Origin: Iris pallida
Lineage: Eukaryota > Streptophyta > Magnoliopsida > Asparagales > Iridaceae
Direction of reading: 5' to 3'
Assembly (NCBI GenBank): GCA_029216955.1
Contig: JANAVB010023996.1
Location: 13,424,212-13,488,211, forward strand
DNA length: 64,000 nt
This document shows, piece by piece, positions 49,301 through 61,439 of the stretch. Each line of letters opens with the position of its first letter. The first letter of the stretch is position 1. Position numbers and translations under genes: made by a program. The notes under the pieces were generated by a model. That model was not told the origin of the DNA, ran no database searches, and saw only the letters and a list, made by a program, of their open reading frames with translations.

Positions 49301-50289
49301 ACTCATGACCTGGAGTTAGCGGCAGTTATGTTCGTGTTGAAATTGTGGCATCACTATCTTTATGGCGTGGCGCTCATGATCTATACTGATCACAAGAGCC
49401 TCAAGTATCTATTCACGCAGAAGAAACTGAACTTGCAGCAAAGGCGTTGGCTTGAATTGAGCAAAGATTAGGACTTGACTATTGACTATACGTCAGAAAA
49501 AGGAAATGTTATGGCGAACGCTCTGAGTCGAAAGTATATCGCCTCGCTATCCATCGACCGTAGACTGCTATGCGACCTAGAAGAGATGGGCATCGAACTT
49601 CGAGTCCGAATCAGGAATGTGCAGTTGGCAAAGTTGCAGTTAAAGCCGAGCTTGCAAGAAAAGATCAAGACCGCTCATAAGGACGATCCGTACCTGAAGA
49701 AAATACGAGAGCTAATCTCGACGGGGAGGACGACCGACTTTGCGAAAGATGAAACCGGCATACTTGAAGGGTAGGCTATGCGTTCCAGATGATTCAGAAC
49801 TTAGAAAGAAGATATTGTCGGAGGTGCACTATGCGAAGTACACCTTGCATCCCGGTAGCACGAAGTTGTACAAGGACCTCCGTACAAACTTCTGGTGGCA
49901 CAGAATGAAAAAAGATATGGCACTCTTCGTGTCGTAATGCATGGCCTGTTAGCAGGTGAAAGCTGAGCACCAGAGACCGGGCGGGGAGATGCAGAATCTG
50001 GCAATTCCAGAATAGAAGTGGCAGCATGTGTGCATGGATTTTATTGTTGGTATGCCAAAGACGCTACAAGGAAATGATGCCATCTGGGTCATCGTCGATC
50101 GACTAACCAAGTCAGCATACTTCATTGTCATTAAAGTTGCTTGGAGCGTTGATCACTTGGCGCAGATTTATCTTGATAAGATAGTACGGCTGTACGGAGT
50201 TCCAGTATCCATCGTCTCTGATCGGGATTCACAGTTTATGTCACGATTCTGGAGTAGCCTTCATTCAGCTTTGGGTACCAAGTTGAAAT
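46400..50289 (+). pseudogene. gag-pol: Element D gag-pol, heavily mutated and 3'-truncated
   Basis: Recognisable in order: gag (FFNGTEDSSVAIDW; WWAVQKQAILRKDG); two intact CCHC knuckles (CHKEGHMANEC type and CFGCGRMDHIVRNC, about 47450-47545); protease DSGTTHSF near 47756; RT with [10 protein letters not shown] near 48760; RNase H NDASGQG (usually CDASG or SDASG) and TDHKSL; integrase [26 protein letters not shown]. Stops include 46875, 46953, 48345, 48843, 49023 (R to stop), 49469 and 49935. Frame changes fall near 47350, 48245, 49230 and 49765. The sequence leaves integrase at 50289, before the catalytic Glu. The first CCHC knuckle in translation begins YNFCHKEGH, so its leading Cys may be lost as in Element 1. 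Confidence 0.9.
50284..50289. other. D/E junction with 6-bp microhomology
   Basis: tgaaat belongs both to D's integrase gene (LGTKLK) and to Element E (60435-60440, where it is followed by the same sequence). No LTR terminus or TSD is present. This fits illegitimate recombination or deletion. Confidence 0.75.
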
Positions 50290-50539
50290 CTATGATGCAA
50301 CATGGTAGGTAATGAAGTGTTGAGTGCAGAGAACCACTTGTACAAGTCTGAACCAAGGGAACAAGGTATCTAGTGAAGGGTCTGCACACTGCCTATAAAG
50401 GTTGATCAAACATGACTGAACTCAACACAAAGAGAACTTAACTAAAATAGAAAACTGAACCAATTATAGGCTAAACAACATGTCAATACCCTATACAACA
50501 ATGGCCTATAGATACCAACCAACCCATATCCCATATGCC

Positions 50540-50544
50540 AATAT
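50540..50544. repeat. Target-site duplication of the LINE, left copy
   Basis: aatat, repeated at 53313-53317. The uninterrupted site is visible in the right unit near 60690 (gccaatatcatctgc). Confidence 0.75.
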
Positions 50545-53312
50545 TTTTTATTTTTTATTTTTTTTAAGAAAATGTTACCTTTATTGAAAACAGAGGGTAA
50601 TGAGTACATCCGACCTCATGGTAACAAAGACAAATAAGGAAAATAAAAAAGCAACTCTACTCTAAAGCCCAAAAGGGAATAGTCGGAAGATGACGACAAT
50701 TCGAAAGCGATTTCCGAAACTGTCGCTTCACCTCCCGAACCAAGAAGTCCGACCCAGCTCCACGCCCCTCGTATCGATGCTTGTTCTTGTTCTTCCAAAG
50801 CACCCAAATGATCGCACCAGCCAGAGATCTTCGCTGATGACTACCCTGGCCCCGCCACCACCTTTGAAGAAAAACTAGAAAGTCACTATGCATCCGTGCC
50901 TTGAATAAACCCCGGAATGCAGACCAAACTGTCTTAGCAAGATCCCCGTGGAAAAATATATGCTGAAGTGTCTCCCCATGCTCAACCTGACAGCAATGAC
51001 ACCTGGAAGCCAGATGGAATCCAATCTTCTGAATGATGTCATCCGTAGGAAGTCGATTATGACAGACCCGCCACATCAGAATGCTCCACTTCGCCGGGAT
51101 ACACTTGCCCCATATATTAGAGAAAAGTGATAAAGTAGGATAAGAGATCCGACAGCATCTCCAAGCCGCAGCCAACGTAAAAGAACCTTTACGCTCACCC
51201 CAAACCAGTGAATCAGGAGCCGAAGAACAAGTCAGATTTGCCTCTCTCAGCCGTCCCGCTGCCTCTACTCCAAACTTCTCCAAAAACAAAGATATATCCC
51301 AACCAGTGGCTGTCCAAAAAGATCGGATAACCGGGCCACCATTATCAGAATTCCTCATCCTAGAATCTCTGATCTTCCTTCCCCTATCCGAAAGAACCCG
51401 AACAGTCACCGTGCGTTGGGGAATAACCACCCTTCTCCCAGCCAATCTAGCCGATCTCCGAAGTTCTCCAGTGCCCAAACGCTGTGAGGCCGTCGAATCA
51501 GCACCCTCCCCTCCAACCCGATCCTCCATGCTGGCCAACAAATGATCCGCCCGGCCAACATCAGCAGACTCCGTCACCTGTGCTCGTCTTCGTACCCGAG
51601 TCCGTCTCCCCGTTTCGCGCCTTGTCCCAGAAGTCACCCCCACATCCGATGGAATAGCCACACTATTCAGCCGAGGACCCCCCGGAATCCAAGCTTCGTA
51701 CCTCGCTGAGCCCTCACCACGCCCAAGTCTAAACGAGATATACGGTTCCGCCAATTTCCTCCCCCGTCAAATCCGTCGCCAAATATGGGAGCATTTGGAA
51801 GTCATAAATGCATCACATGGATGGTGCTTACGAAAATATTTTGAGTTAAGAAGCTCCACCCAAAGGCCCTTTCCATGCCTCAATTTCCACCAAAGCTTTA
51901 TAGAAAAGGCATCCATAACATCATTCAGGCACTTGATCCCGAGGCCTCCTTCGGGCTTAGTCCGCGTAACGAATCGCCACGCCAGCCAACTCCTCTTAGC
52001 CACCCCATCCTTGCAACCCCAGAAGAAGGCCGCAAACATCCTCTCAATCGTTCTAAGGATGGCCCGGAGAGGACAACATGCGGCCAATGTATACATAGGG
52101 ATAGATGAAAGTATATTCTTAATAAGGACCAACTTACCCTCAGGAGAAAGTATCTTGTTCTGCCAGCCCGTCAGCTTCAAACGGATTTTATCCAGCAAAT
52201 AACTAAACATCCCCGCATTCCTTCTCCCGCAAGTTAACGGGCAGCCCAAATAAGAAAACGGCAAGGTACCGGTACTAAATCCAGAGAGAGTAGAAATAGT
52301 CCGAGCACGATCCTCACCCACAGGAGTCGCAGTATAAAAGGCAGATTTGGAATAATTAATCTTCTGTCCAGAAACAGCCTCATAGTTATGCAATACTTGC
52401 TGGAGAGCACGCAATCCAGCAATATCCCCCGAAGTGAAGATAAGAACATCATCCGCATAAGCCAAGTGCGAGATACGTGGTCCTCCGATCGGAGTATGAA
52501 ATGAAGATCTCCTATTTGAATCTTGAAGTAGCTTGAGGTTCCGAGAAAGTACCTCAGCAGCAATAATGAATAGAGACGGGGAGAGAGGGTCCCCCTGCCG
52601 GATCCCTCTAGATGCCAAGAAAAAAGCAGTAGGAGCGCCATTAAGTAGAACCGCATACCGGGTATCTGCCAGGAGACGATAAATAATATCACAGAAGGTC
52701 TCATTAAAACCAAATCTTCGAAGAACCCGCAGGAGGAAATGCCAATTGACTCTGTCATAGGCCTTCTGCATGTCCAGCTTAATAGCCACATTTCCACCAT
52801 GGTTGGGTTCCCTTATAGAAGCCACCATATCCTGAGCAATGATGATGTTATCCACAATCTCTCTCCCCTGAACAAAAGCACTTTGCTCTGGAGAAATAAT
52901 TTTGGGAAGGTATTCCCGCAACCTGCAAGCAATAATCTTGGAAATAATTTTGTTACAGAAATTGCAAAGGCTAATAGGCCGGAAATCAGAAAGGTTCCTC
53001 GGGTGCTCGACTTTTGGGATGAGAAATAAGAAGGTATCCGCAACGGAAACCGGAAGACGAGCACCCAAGAAAAATGAACCAACGGCTTCCTCCACGTCAG
53101 CAGCAATAATATCCCAACAAACTGAGAAGAATCTCCCAGAAAAGCCATCCGGTCCGGCGCCACTAGCCGGATCCATCCCCCGAACAATCTCCAACAGCTC
53201 TGCTCTGTCAGGGCAACGAACAAGATCAGAATTGTCCTCCATATAAATTATGCTAGGGATGACATCGAGGAAGGCGTCCTCATCTGAAATAGGCTCAGCT
53301 CTAAACATCTGT
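50545..53312 (-). mobile_element. 5'-truncated L1-type LINE
   Basis: Exact limits come from comparison with the empty site in the right E unit. On the plus strand it begins with a T-rich run (poly(A) tail of the minus-strand element), then a short 3' UTR and coding sequence. ORF1 and endonuclease are missing; it starts just before the RT domain, the usual 5' truncation. The TSD aatat is short for a LINE. Confidence 0.92.
50657..53312 (-). pseudogene. LINE ORF2 fragment: reverse transcriptase and zf-RVT domain
   Basis: One minus-strand frame with a single TGA (51767-51769). Upstream of it: GMDPASGAGPDGFSGRFF, FRPISLCN, QSAFVQGREIVDNI, KLDMQKAYDRVNW, GIRQGDPLSPSLF and the catalytic YADD at 52459-52448, then the thumb region and HIWRRI. 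Downstream: KLAEPYISFRLGRGE, an unusual Arg-rich stretch of about 90 residues, then the zf-RVT region (AKWSILMWRVCHNRLPT, CHCC, HIFFHG). The enzyme would copy LINE RNA at a nicked target. The open frame extends past 53312 into flanking E sequence by chance. It cannot be autonomous without the endonuclease. Confidence 0.93.
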
Positions 53313-53317
53313 AATAT
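53313..53317. repeat. Target-site duplication of the LINE, right copy
   Basis: aatat, as at 50540-50544. Confidence 0.75.
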
Positions 53318-54044
53318 CATCTGCAATCTATCTATATATATAGACCTCTCAGTCTTAGGTGAAACTATAACTATACTCAAGGACAGGCTCTGGTCATGGG
53401 TGCCTCACTGGAAAAGGTAAGGGAAAATAATAATAATCATTAAGGCTGTAAGGCATACAAACATCCTATATGTAAACTGGTTGGTATTATAAATAACAGG
53501 AAAATCATCTACAATGGGTTACTATTCTAATACCAATGCTAACTATCATCTCTAGGGTACAGACACTCTACAAGTCATCATATCATTACAATATTAAAGA
53601 ACTACATATGAATAAGCTCTACAAAACTAAAATATCTCTACTCTTAAGTTATTTATAACAATAGAAGGGTATGATAGAGATGATATGTTTAAAAACCTTC
53701 TCAAGATGTAATCTGATAATCATATCCGTCTGTCCAAAATCATGTTGTTCAGAGTCTTCGTCATGCTAGTGATCAAGGCTACGATAATCACAGAGTCCTT
53801 GACTAAGGTACATACCTCTAGATTCATGGTATTTAAAATTTTCGCATTGCCGCATGTTTGACAGCAAAAACCTTAAATTCCTACACCCGAGAAATACGTC
53901 CAAAATCTGACTATATGTCCTCACTATGACAGCTAACACGACTATCGAAGATTCTAGATCCCATAACTGAGGTGACCTAGCCCATATAATTTTTTCAGAA
54001 GAAAAACAAACATAACACAAGAACACAAGAACAAAAGAACAAAA

Positions 54045-54434
54045 TTAATCAGTCAACAAGGAACAGATGGAACCGAATTTCAAGATAGTCATAAGAGGCA
54101 ATTGCGGAAATGGAATCGAAAAAAACGAAACCTGCAGCAAGATCTCCGATGGCCTGTGCATCCTCGACTGTCCTGGCGAAAGCTCGCCCCTGCTGGTTTC
54201 CCCTGGTCTTTTACTGATGCTGCATGAACCGCTACTGCTGAGAGAAATCAGGAATGACGGGGAAAGGTCTCTGTACAGGCAGAGGTGCACCTCCAATGTA
54301 ACAGAAACGCCAACCTGAGTCGGCACAATAGGAGCTACGGTCTCGAGGCCCTGCTGAACAGGACGAGAGGTGGCCAGCTTCTCAGTAGTATCCCCCGGAC
54401 CGGAGCGATGAGATTGTGTCTCCATAACCATCAT
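54045..54434 (-). pseudogene. Element E gag N-terminal fragment, left unit
   Basis: From an ATG near 54427 the minus strand reads METQSHRSGPGDTTEKLATS and a Pro/Gln-containing stretch, with later frame changes. This suits the variable N-terminus of a Tekay gag, and it lies where gag should begin relative to the LTR. The conserved gag core, knuckles and pol are absent. The copy at 61440-61806 is homologous. Confidence 0.55.
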
Positions 54435-54646
54435 GAAGACAGATCAAAACAAGAAGCAATTACTGAGAAATGAAGCAAAAAATCAAAGGAGGGTAGTTTA
54501 TATTCAAGGGAAGACAATAAGCAGCAATTTAGTTAAAAGGAATCTGATTAAGAGTTTTTCCTAGTATGATTGAGTACCCTAAAAAATATCCTAATCCTAC
54601 TGCAGGCTGTAGTGATACTCTTGTTCGAATACCACTACATAAACTC

Positions 54647-54665
54647 AACCTGCATGGGCCACCAC
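54647..54665 (-). promoter_or_regulatory. Conserved post-LTR box, Element E left unit
   Basis: GTGGTGGCCCATGCAGGTT on the minus strand, separated from the LTR end at 54674 by cgttttta. Confidence 0.6.
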
Positions 54666-55922
54666 TAAAAACGTGTCACGACCCGCACCCACTGTGGGGG
54701 TACAAGTACGTAACAACGCCCAGCCTACGCCGCAGTGTCGGCGGTAGAACGCTGTCCTAGGTCAATCATCTAACAATACATAAGGTACCTGTACAGTATA
54801 TACACTCCGAATAGAGGTGACATATCAATACAGTCTCAATTACATCTAAGGTAGATTGTGATAAAAAGATAGGTAGATATGAAACAAAATGAATCCACAG
54901 AGATACAATCAGATAGAAGTCTAAGTGTCTAAGATAACATCTCCATAACATCAGATAAAACAAACTCCCAGTATATAAACAATAATGTCTCAATGAGAAA
55001 GACAAGGTAAGAGTCTAAGCTAGCAGTCTAAACCACTGGTGGTAGATCCTCTACTGCAAGTGGGTCCAAGTTACAATTATTGTCTAAAGCTGCACCATAT
55101 TGGGTAGACACCAGAGCCTCATCATTCTCTGTAAAAATTTTAACAAGTCAGTCAGGACAGGAGCGAGCACACTATATCTCAACAAAATCATAACAGAATA
55201 GAAAATATAATCATGCTAGAGAGTAAGATACATGAAACTGAAAGAATAACATGATTTAAAATAAAGAGAGACTGTAAGTAAGTATCTACAATAATAGAGG
55301 ACTAATCAGTGACTAGTGGTTCAGAGTATAAGATAAACAAGTGAACAGCTGGAGGGTGATTCATGACTATACTAAAGAGTTGATTCATGACTAAACTACT
55401 TTGGAATTATTCACATGTTCATTTCTACTCCTCCATCCCGAATCAATACACAAGGATCCAGTCAAGTTACGTTAAGATTCATGACTATACTACTGGCCCA
55501 TAAAGGGTGATTCAAGAGTGATTCATGAAGATTCGTGAAGGCTCTGTGATTCATGAGAGTACAGGAATCACAAGCTGATACATGAAGATTCATGATAATA
55601 GAAGCATGAGATACATGATGTAAGTGAAACATACGCGACAAGAGTATCTGATGCTTCCGAGGGGGATAATATCTCATGAAAGGATCCATATAGTACCAAT
55701 CCGTGTTACCAACGTGTCAGCATCAAGTAAAGTAATCTAAAGCAGGAAATATAATCATAATCAAGATATGAAATGATCAGAGAATGTACTCGCCTGGTAT
55801 CCTGAATATGTGAAGAGAATATACTGTCCGAGGAGTGGTGTCTGTCTCCTATAGAACAGTACAAGTCACTATATGTCTAAAATAATAAAATAGACTGCTA
55901 TAATGCATCTACATGATGTTTA

Positions 55923-56060
55923 GGGTCAATCTAGGCTAAAGTCAACCTTGGGTCAACTCTAGTCAACTCTTATAGTCAAATTAGGTCAACTCTAGTCTAG
56001 TTAGGTCAACCAAGGTCAAACTAGTCTAGGTTGGTCTAACATAGGTTTAACAAGTCAATC
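55923..56060 (-). promoter_or_regulatory. Cluster of nine W-box cores in Element E LTR
   Basis: Nine TTGAC(C/T) words on the minus strand (element sense) in about 140 bp. A similar cluster lies in the right LTR (about 63295-63420). W-boxes bind WRKY factors. Whether this tract lies in the promoter or transcribed part of the LTR was not settled. Confidence 0.55.
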
Positions 56061-56359
56061 TAGGTCTCTAACCAATAGCCTAGCAAGCACACACCATTCA
56101 AGTCACACAAGTCTACAATATACTAATACAAGTGTATATATTCCATATGCTATAGGCTATTCTACCTTGGCTATGGGCCATATACACATATGGGCCATAC
56201 ACCCATTTCTACCATATATCTATATACACATTAATTATATATATCAATAAGCAATATCTATTGCAACACCACATTAGGCTATATATATTATATATATACA
56301 TATAGGGAAGCTTTACAGGTACTAGATTACATATCCATATTTACATGTAGAGACATACA

Positions 56360-56650
56360 TGTGTGTATGTGTCATATGGTACATGTGTCATGTGTGGGTT
56401 TGTGTGTGTGTAAATATGTGTGACAGGAACCAACAGAGTGTTGTGTAATGTGTGTACATAGGTGGGTGAGTGTGTAGGCTATAGTGTTCTCTGTTTTTAG
56501 TGTGTGTCAATGTGTAGATTAGTGTGTATACATGAAGGTGTGTATATGAGTGTCCATGACAGAGTGATATGAGTATGTGACTGAGTGTGTGTGTGTGGTG
56601 AATGAGAGTGTGAGTGTATTCAGTTAACAGTGCTAGCTTGGGGAAATTCA
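56360..56650. repeat. GT-rich low-complexity tract in Element E LTR
   Basis: Degenerate TGTGTG runs with ATGTG words. The right LTR has the matching tract from about 63735 to the window end. Confidence 0.85.
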
Positions 56651-58864
56651 GTTGACAGTGTAGAGTGTCTTAGGTTCACATTTGTGTGGGTGTGTAAATA
56701 GTGTACCTGTGTGACAGGGTTCCCATATATGTATGTGTAACATAGAGGATAAGACAATGGGTCATATAGTGTGTAACTGACAGAAAACATAGAGTAATGT
56801 GTGTGTAACAGTATCCTATAGGGGTGTGTCAAAGTGTCTTGGTGAACAGGAAAAACTGTGTGTGTGAAGGGTAACAATCAGTGTAAACTAGTATGAAAAT
56901 CAGGGTAAAAAGCAGTGTAAAAATGAGTGTCCTGTGTGTGTGTTACATATGAAAACGCATAGGAAAACAGTGGGTGTTATGGCTCAGTTCTCAGGTTCAG
57001 AGTTTTTCGTGTGTGAGGAAAATAAAAAATTTGACAGTTCAATGAAATCAGTTCTAGTGATTAGCATACCCCAAACCAATTCGAAAACCCATTGCTCACA
57101 CAAATCACAACTAACATGATCCTCAGCCATTCCACATGTAGGTGAACATAACCTAATCATTTAACATTATTTTAACAGTTAAAATGCCAATTAAAACTCA
57201 GAAAAACATTTCAGTTTTCAACATTCAGTCATTGCATCAGTAAATTAGGAAAATCCTAATTCAAAAACCCAATTACTAGCACAATTCATAATTCAAAATT
57301 GTAGTAGACTAATACATATGTAGATAAGTAAATCACAGTGATTAAATCATTAACCAACAGTTAAAATATAAATAAAAACTCATAATCGAATTAATCAAAA
57401 ACTGTGTATCAGTCGAGTATCAGGATTTAGGGGATTTCGTGATTTCGTGATTTCGAGTTCAATTTAACAGCCAAAATGCAATTCAGAGGGTTGGTACCTA
57501 GATACACATGTGCTCGTGTCCTTCGAGTTGTTTCGTGTCCAACAAGCACGACATAGACGTGTCCACAATAATTCAAACACCTAGGGTGCACCTAGTGTAT
57601 CACAGCGTCGTGCACATACGTGTAGGACACGACACACGACACTTCGTGTCATGTGTACACACCCACGTGTTCGCCTAGGATAGGTCTACATGTTGGGTAG
57701 CCTGGCACGTGTCCACGACGTGTCCACAGCAGACACGAGTGCGTGTATGCGCGTGTCTGTGCGTGTCTCATCTGTCAGTATGCGACAGCGCGTGTCCAGT
57801 GCGGGTCAAATTACTCCCTAACCATTCAATAAGATCCTACAAAATTTTGTAGGCCTCATGTCAGTCATCCAAGGAGTGTCCATGCCAAATTTTGTGTCAC
57901 GAAGTGGTGTGTCCATGAGAACCAGGACACAGGCAGCAAGGCACCCAAACGAGCCCCGTGCTGCGTGTCCAAGCACAAAATCTGACACAAATCGACACGA
58001 AATCAATTTTAGTCTTCACAAAATTTACTACATACACCTAGATCTAGAGATCTATGTAATTATATTTTCAAAATACGAAAATAAATTCCTAAGAAGCATT
58101 TAACAAACACCTACCTATCCATTATGATACGTGTCCGATACGGACACCAAATGGACACGAATTGTGCCCAAATTTTAGGGACAACTAGGGGACTCCTAGA
58201 TCTAGCCCTAAATGCAAAGAAATCGAGAAAAATAATAGGTTTGAGTGGTTTACCTAATGAGTGTTAAACTCAAAGAAAGCCCCAAATGGAAGGATTCCAA
58301 ATAGTAACTCCCAAGTTCCAAATGGCACAAAAATTGAGATGGATCTGCAAAAATAATAAATAAACAGTAATTAGAACCTAATGCAAAAGACTAGAGTCGA
58401 AAAGGACTTGAAATAAATTTATTAGGATTTTAGGAGAATGGGGATTTACCTTTCCTTCAAAAATCTGGGTCAAGCACAAAAGAGGCAAGAACAACTTAAG
58501 AAAATACTTATAGGCAAGGGAAACCCTAAATGTTGCTGGTCATGGGTGGGTTGGTTGGGTTTTGGGCTCAAGTCATGGGCCTATGGCTTAATTACAAGTC
58601 ATGAAATTAATTCTAAGTCATAGGTCATGCACCAAATCACTAGTCTTCATATTCAAACCTTGATTTCTAAATGACTAACCTAGATTGACTTAAATTAGAC
58701 TAGGGTCTCACCATGCTAACCTAGTCACCATGGTTAGGGTCAAAACCTAGGTTAGTCTACAAGGTCTCAACTTAGTCAAAGTCAAAATCACAATCACCAA
58801 TTAAATAAATTTCAAAAAATCACAAATGACCAAAATACCCTCAATCTAAATTGTGGTAGTGACA

Positions 58865-58902
58865 AATCTACCCTCCTTAAAAGAATTTTGTCCTCGAAAT
58901 TA
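58865..58902 (-). promoter_or_regulatory. Element E 3' motif and polypurine tract
   Basis: On the minus strand 'tttcgaggacaaaattctt' then aaggagggtagat, abutting the LTR start at 58864. Confidence 0.78.
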
Positions 58903-58949
58903 AAAGGCAAAACTAAACTGATGAGAAGGATAGATAATCATACCTCAAG

Positions 58950-59360
58950 TTCTAAAAAGATAAAGGTATCACTCGCGCATCTCATCTTTCCGTTCCCAGG
59001 TAGACTCTCCTGGAGAATGATGCCTCCATGCGACACGAACCAAGAGTATCACCTGGTTTCTCAGCACCTTCTCTCGGCGATCCAGAATCTCCACTGGCTG
59101 CTCTGGATAACTAAGAGTAGGCCCTACCTCAATCTCTGAATGATCAAGTACATGGCTAGGGTCAGCCACGTACCATCTCAACTGTGATACGTGGAATACG
59201 TTGTGGACACCCACTAGTGCAGGTGGCAAGCCTAGCCTGTATGCCACGTCATCGACTCTCCAGCTGATCACGAAAGGTCCGATGAAGCGCGGGCTAAGCT
59301 TCCCACCTCCACCAAAATGTATAGTACCACGAGTCAGAGATATCCGCAGAGAACCATGTC
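58950..59360 (-). pseudogene. Element E integrase C-terminus and chromodomain
   Basis: The open stretch 59271-58969 reads YRLGLPPALVGVHNVFHVSQ, LDHSEIEVGP, PVEILDRREKVLRNQ, LVRVAWRHHSPGESTWERK and stops at a TGA after DEMRE, a few residues short of the usual end. Upstream sequence to about 59360 encodes the 'VGDMVL' segment with a frame change. The chromodomain would read histone marks at the target. The catalytic integrase part is missing. Confidence 0.88.
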
Positions 59361-60103
59361 TCCGACCTAAACATAAGCAAGGTCTCTTATTACTAAATAA
59401 TCAAACATGATCAACAAACACAACAACAACCTGCTTCTAATCCTATCTCCAGTCAACTAAGTCAACATAGTCAATGGTCAACTACTGGTCAACAACTAGT
59501 CAATTTCTTAGGATTTTACCTATGCTAGCTATCTAGGTATTGGCAACTAGAATTTAGCAAAAAGAGGAACTCTATAATAGACTAACTCTTAACTTTCCAA
59601 ATCCTATCAAGTCACCCATAACTAAATACCTATTTTCTAAGCACACAAATCCCAAATACCGCATATACATAAGCTCAAGAACAACAACCCATTACATATA
59701 CCCTAAGTATATCATCTATATATATATAAATGATCATCAAAGGTTAAAGTAGACTAAACTTATAAGGGACTGAAACAAATGCTTAGAATTTAGGCTAAGG
59801 ATGAATGGTCTGAATCATCAGTGTAGGCAAAAGGGAATGATGCTAAGGAGACTAAGATTATAAGCTAAAGGACAGGACATTTGGGTCCACTTGTAAAGTT
59901 AAAGTGAAAGAAATCCTACATGGTAACTGAAACATGCCTCTAGATCTACCTGGCCTCTCCTTTCTATCTGGCTGAACTAACTACATGCAGGACAGTGGTC
60001 TGAAAAAAGTGATCCAAACTGGTGTACAGGGAATGCAATAAGTGGTATACTGTAAATGAGTGCAGGCTACATACCAAATCAAATTATATTACATATATAT
60101 ACA

Positions 60104-60193
<90 letters not shown>

Positions 60194-61430
60194 TAACCCT
60201 CATCACCTCAACTCTACTCAAGGTCTAATAACATATACTCCCTACCACATGCCTATCACTCTAATAAAGGGGTTAGATACTGTAGGGTGTATTAAGACAG
60301 AACAGTGAACTGTCTCAAGTGGTGAGTGAAGACCTCGAGTATGCATGATACTAACTCTCCAGATATACAGAATATGGTAAGGGATTGATGGTTATATTGG
60401 TGAGTCAATAATTGGGGTCTGGACAATGGTCCAGTGAAATCTATGATGCAACATGGTAGGTAATGAAGTGTTGAGTGCAGTGAACCACTTATACAAGTCT
60501 GAACCAAGGGGACAAGGTATCTAGTGAAGGGTCTGCACACTGCCTATAAAGGTTGATCAAACATGACTGAACTCAACATAAAGAGAACTTAACTAAAATA
60601 GAAAACTGAACCAATTATATGCTAAACAACATGTCAATACCCTATACAACAATGGCCTATAGATACCAACCAACCCATATCCCATATGCCAATATCATCT
60701 GCAATCTATCTATATATATAGACCTCTCAGTCTTAGGTGAAACTACAACTATACTCAAGGACAGGCTCTGGTCATGGGTGCCTCACTGGAAAAGGTAAGG
60801 AAAAATAATAATAATCATCAAGGCTGTAAGGCATACTAACATCCTATATGTAAACTGGTTGGTATTATAAATAACAGGGAAATTATCTATAATGGGTTAC
60901 TATTCTAATACCAATGCTAACTATCATCTCTAGGGTACAGACACTCTATAAGTCATCGTATCATTACAATATGAAAGAACTACATATGCATAAGCTCTAC
61001 AAAACTAAAATATCCCCACTCTTAAGTTATTTATAACAACAGACGGGTATGATAGAGATGATATGTTTAAAAACCTTCTCAAGATACAATCTGATAATCA
61101 TATGCGTCTGTCCAAAATCATGTTGTTCAGAGTCTTCGTCATGCTAGTGAGCAAGGCTACGATAATCACAGAGTCCCTGACTAAGGTACATACCTCTAGA
61201 TTCATGGTATTTAAAATTTTTGCATTACCGCATGTTTGACAGCGGAAAACTTAAATTCCTACACCCAAGAAATATGTCCAAAATCTGACTATATGTCCTC
61301 AATATGCCAGCTAACACGACTATCTAAGATTCTAGATCCCATAACAGAGGTGACCTAGCCCATATAATTTTTCTCAGAAGAAAAACAAACATAACACAAG
61401 AACAACAGAACAAAATTAATCAGTCAACAA
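59360..61430 (-). other. Element E internal filler without recognisable coding
   Basis: About 2 kb with no retroelement motif. It includes TTGAC-rich sequence near 59450-59510 and a TA microsatellite. The part from 60441 is shared with the left unit. Confidence 0.6.
60106..60193. repeat. (TA)n microsatellite
   Basis: Nearly pure TA, about 88 bp. Open frames of alternating Tyr-Ile across it are artefacts. Confidence 0.95.
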
Positions 61431-61439
61431 GGAATAGAT

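Larger units (their letters stand above)
34620..50289 (+). mobile_element. Element D: decayed Tekay-type element, interrupted by C, 3' end lost
   Basis: 5' LTR 34620-36351; primer site 46265-46276; gag-pol to 50289 in the integrase core, where the sequence switches to Element E. Element C lies between LTR and primer site: its 5-bp TSD gacat ends one base past D's LTR on the left and restarts at 46258. No 3' LTR is present. The many stops and frameshifts make D the most degraded gag-pol in the window. Confidence 0.85.
50290..54673 (-). mobile_element. Element E, left unit: partial internal region
   Basis: Without the LINE it matches 60441-62043 of the right unit along its length. It uses the LTR at 54674-58864 as its 5' LTR. 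Its own 3' half, polypurine tract and 3' LTR are missing at the D junction. Confidence 0.82.
54674..58864 (-). repeat. Element E middle LTR
   Basis: In element sense it starts at 58864 (TGTCACTACC) and ends at 54674 (GGGTCGTGACA), 4191 bp. Internal sequence lies on both sides: the 3' end of the right unit at 58865 and the 5' end of the left unit at 54673. It therefore serves two units. It contains a W-box cluster (55923-56060) and a GT-rich tract (56360-56650). Its open frames show no known domain. Confidence 0.88.

Noticed and set aside
53313..53380. First residues of the long LINE open frame as part of the LINE protein
   Set aside because: Comparison with the empty site near 60690 shows that sequence beyond 53312 belongs to Element E.
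56620..58106. Small open frames in Element E LTR as host genes
   Set aside because: They overlap GT-rich and repetitive LTR sequence and have no recognisable domain.
60022..60308. Open frames with Tyr-Ile runs
   Set aside because: They are translations of the TA microsatellite.
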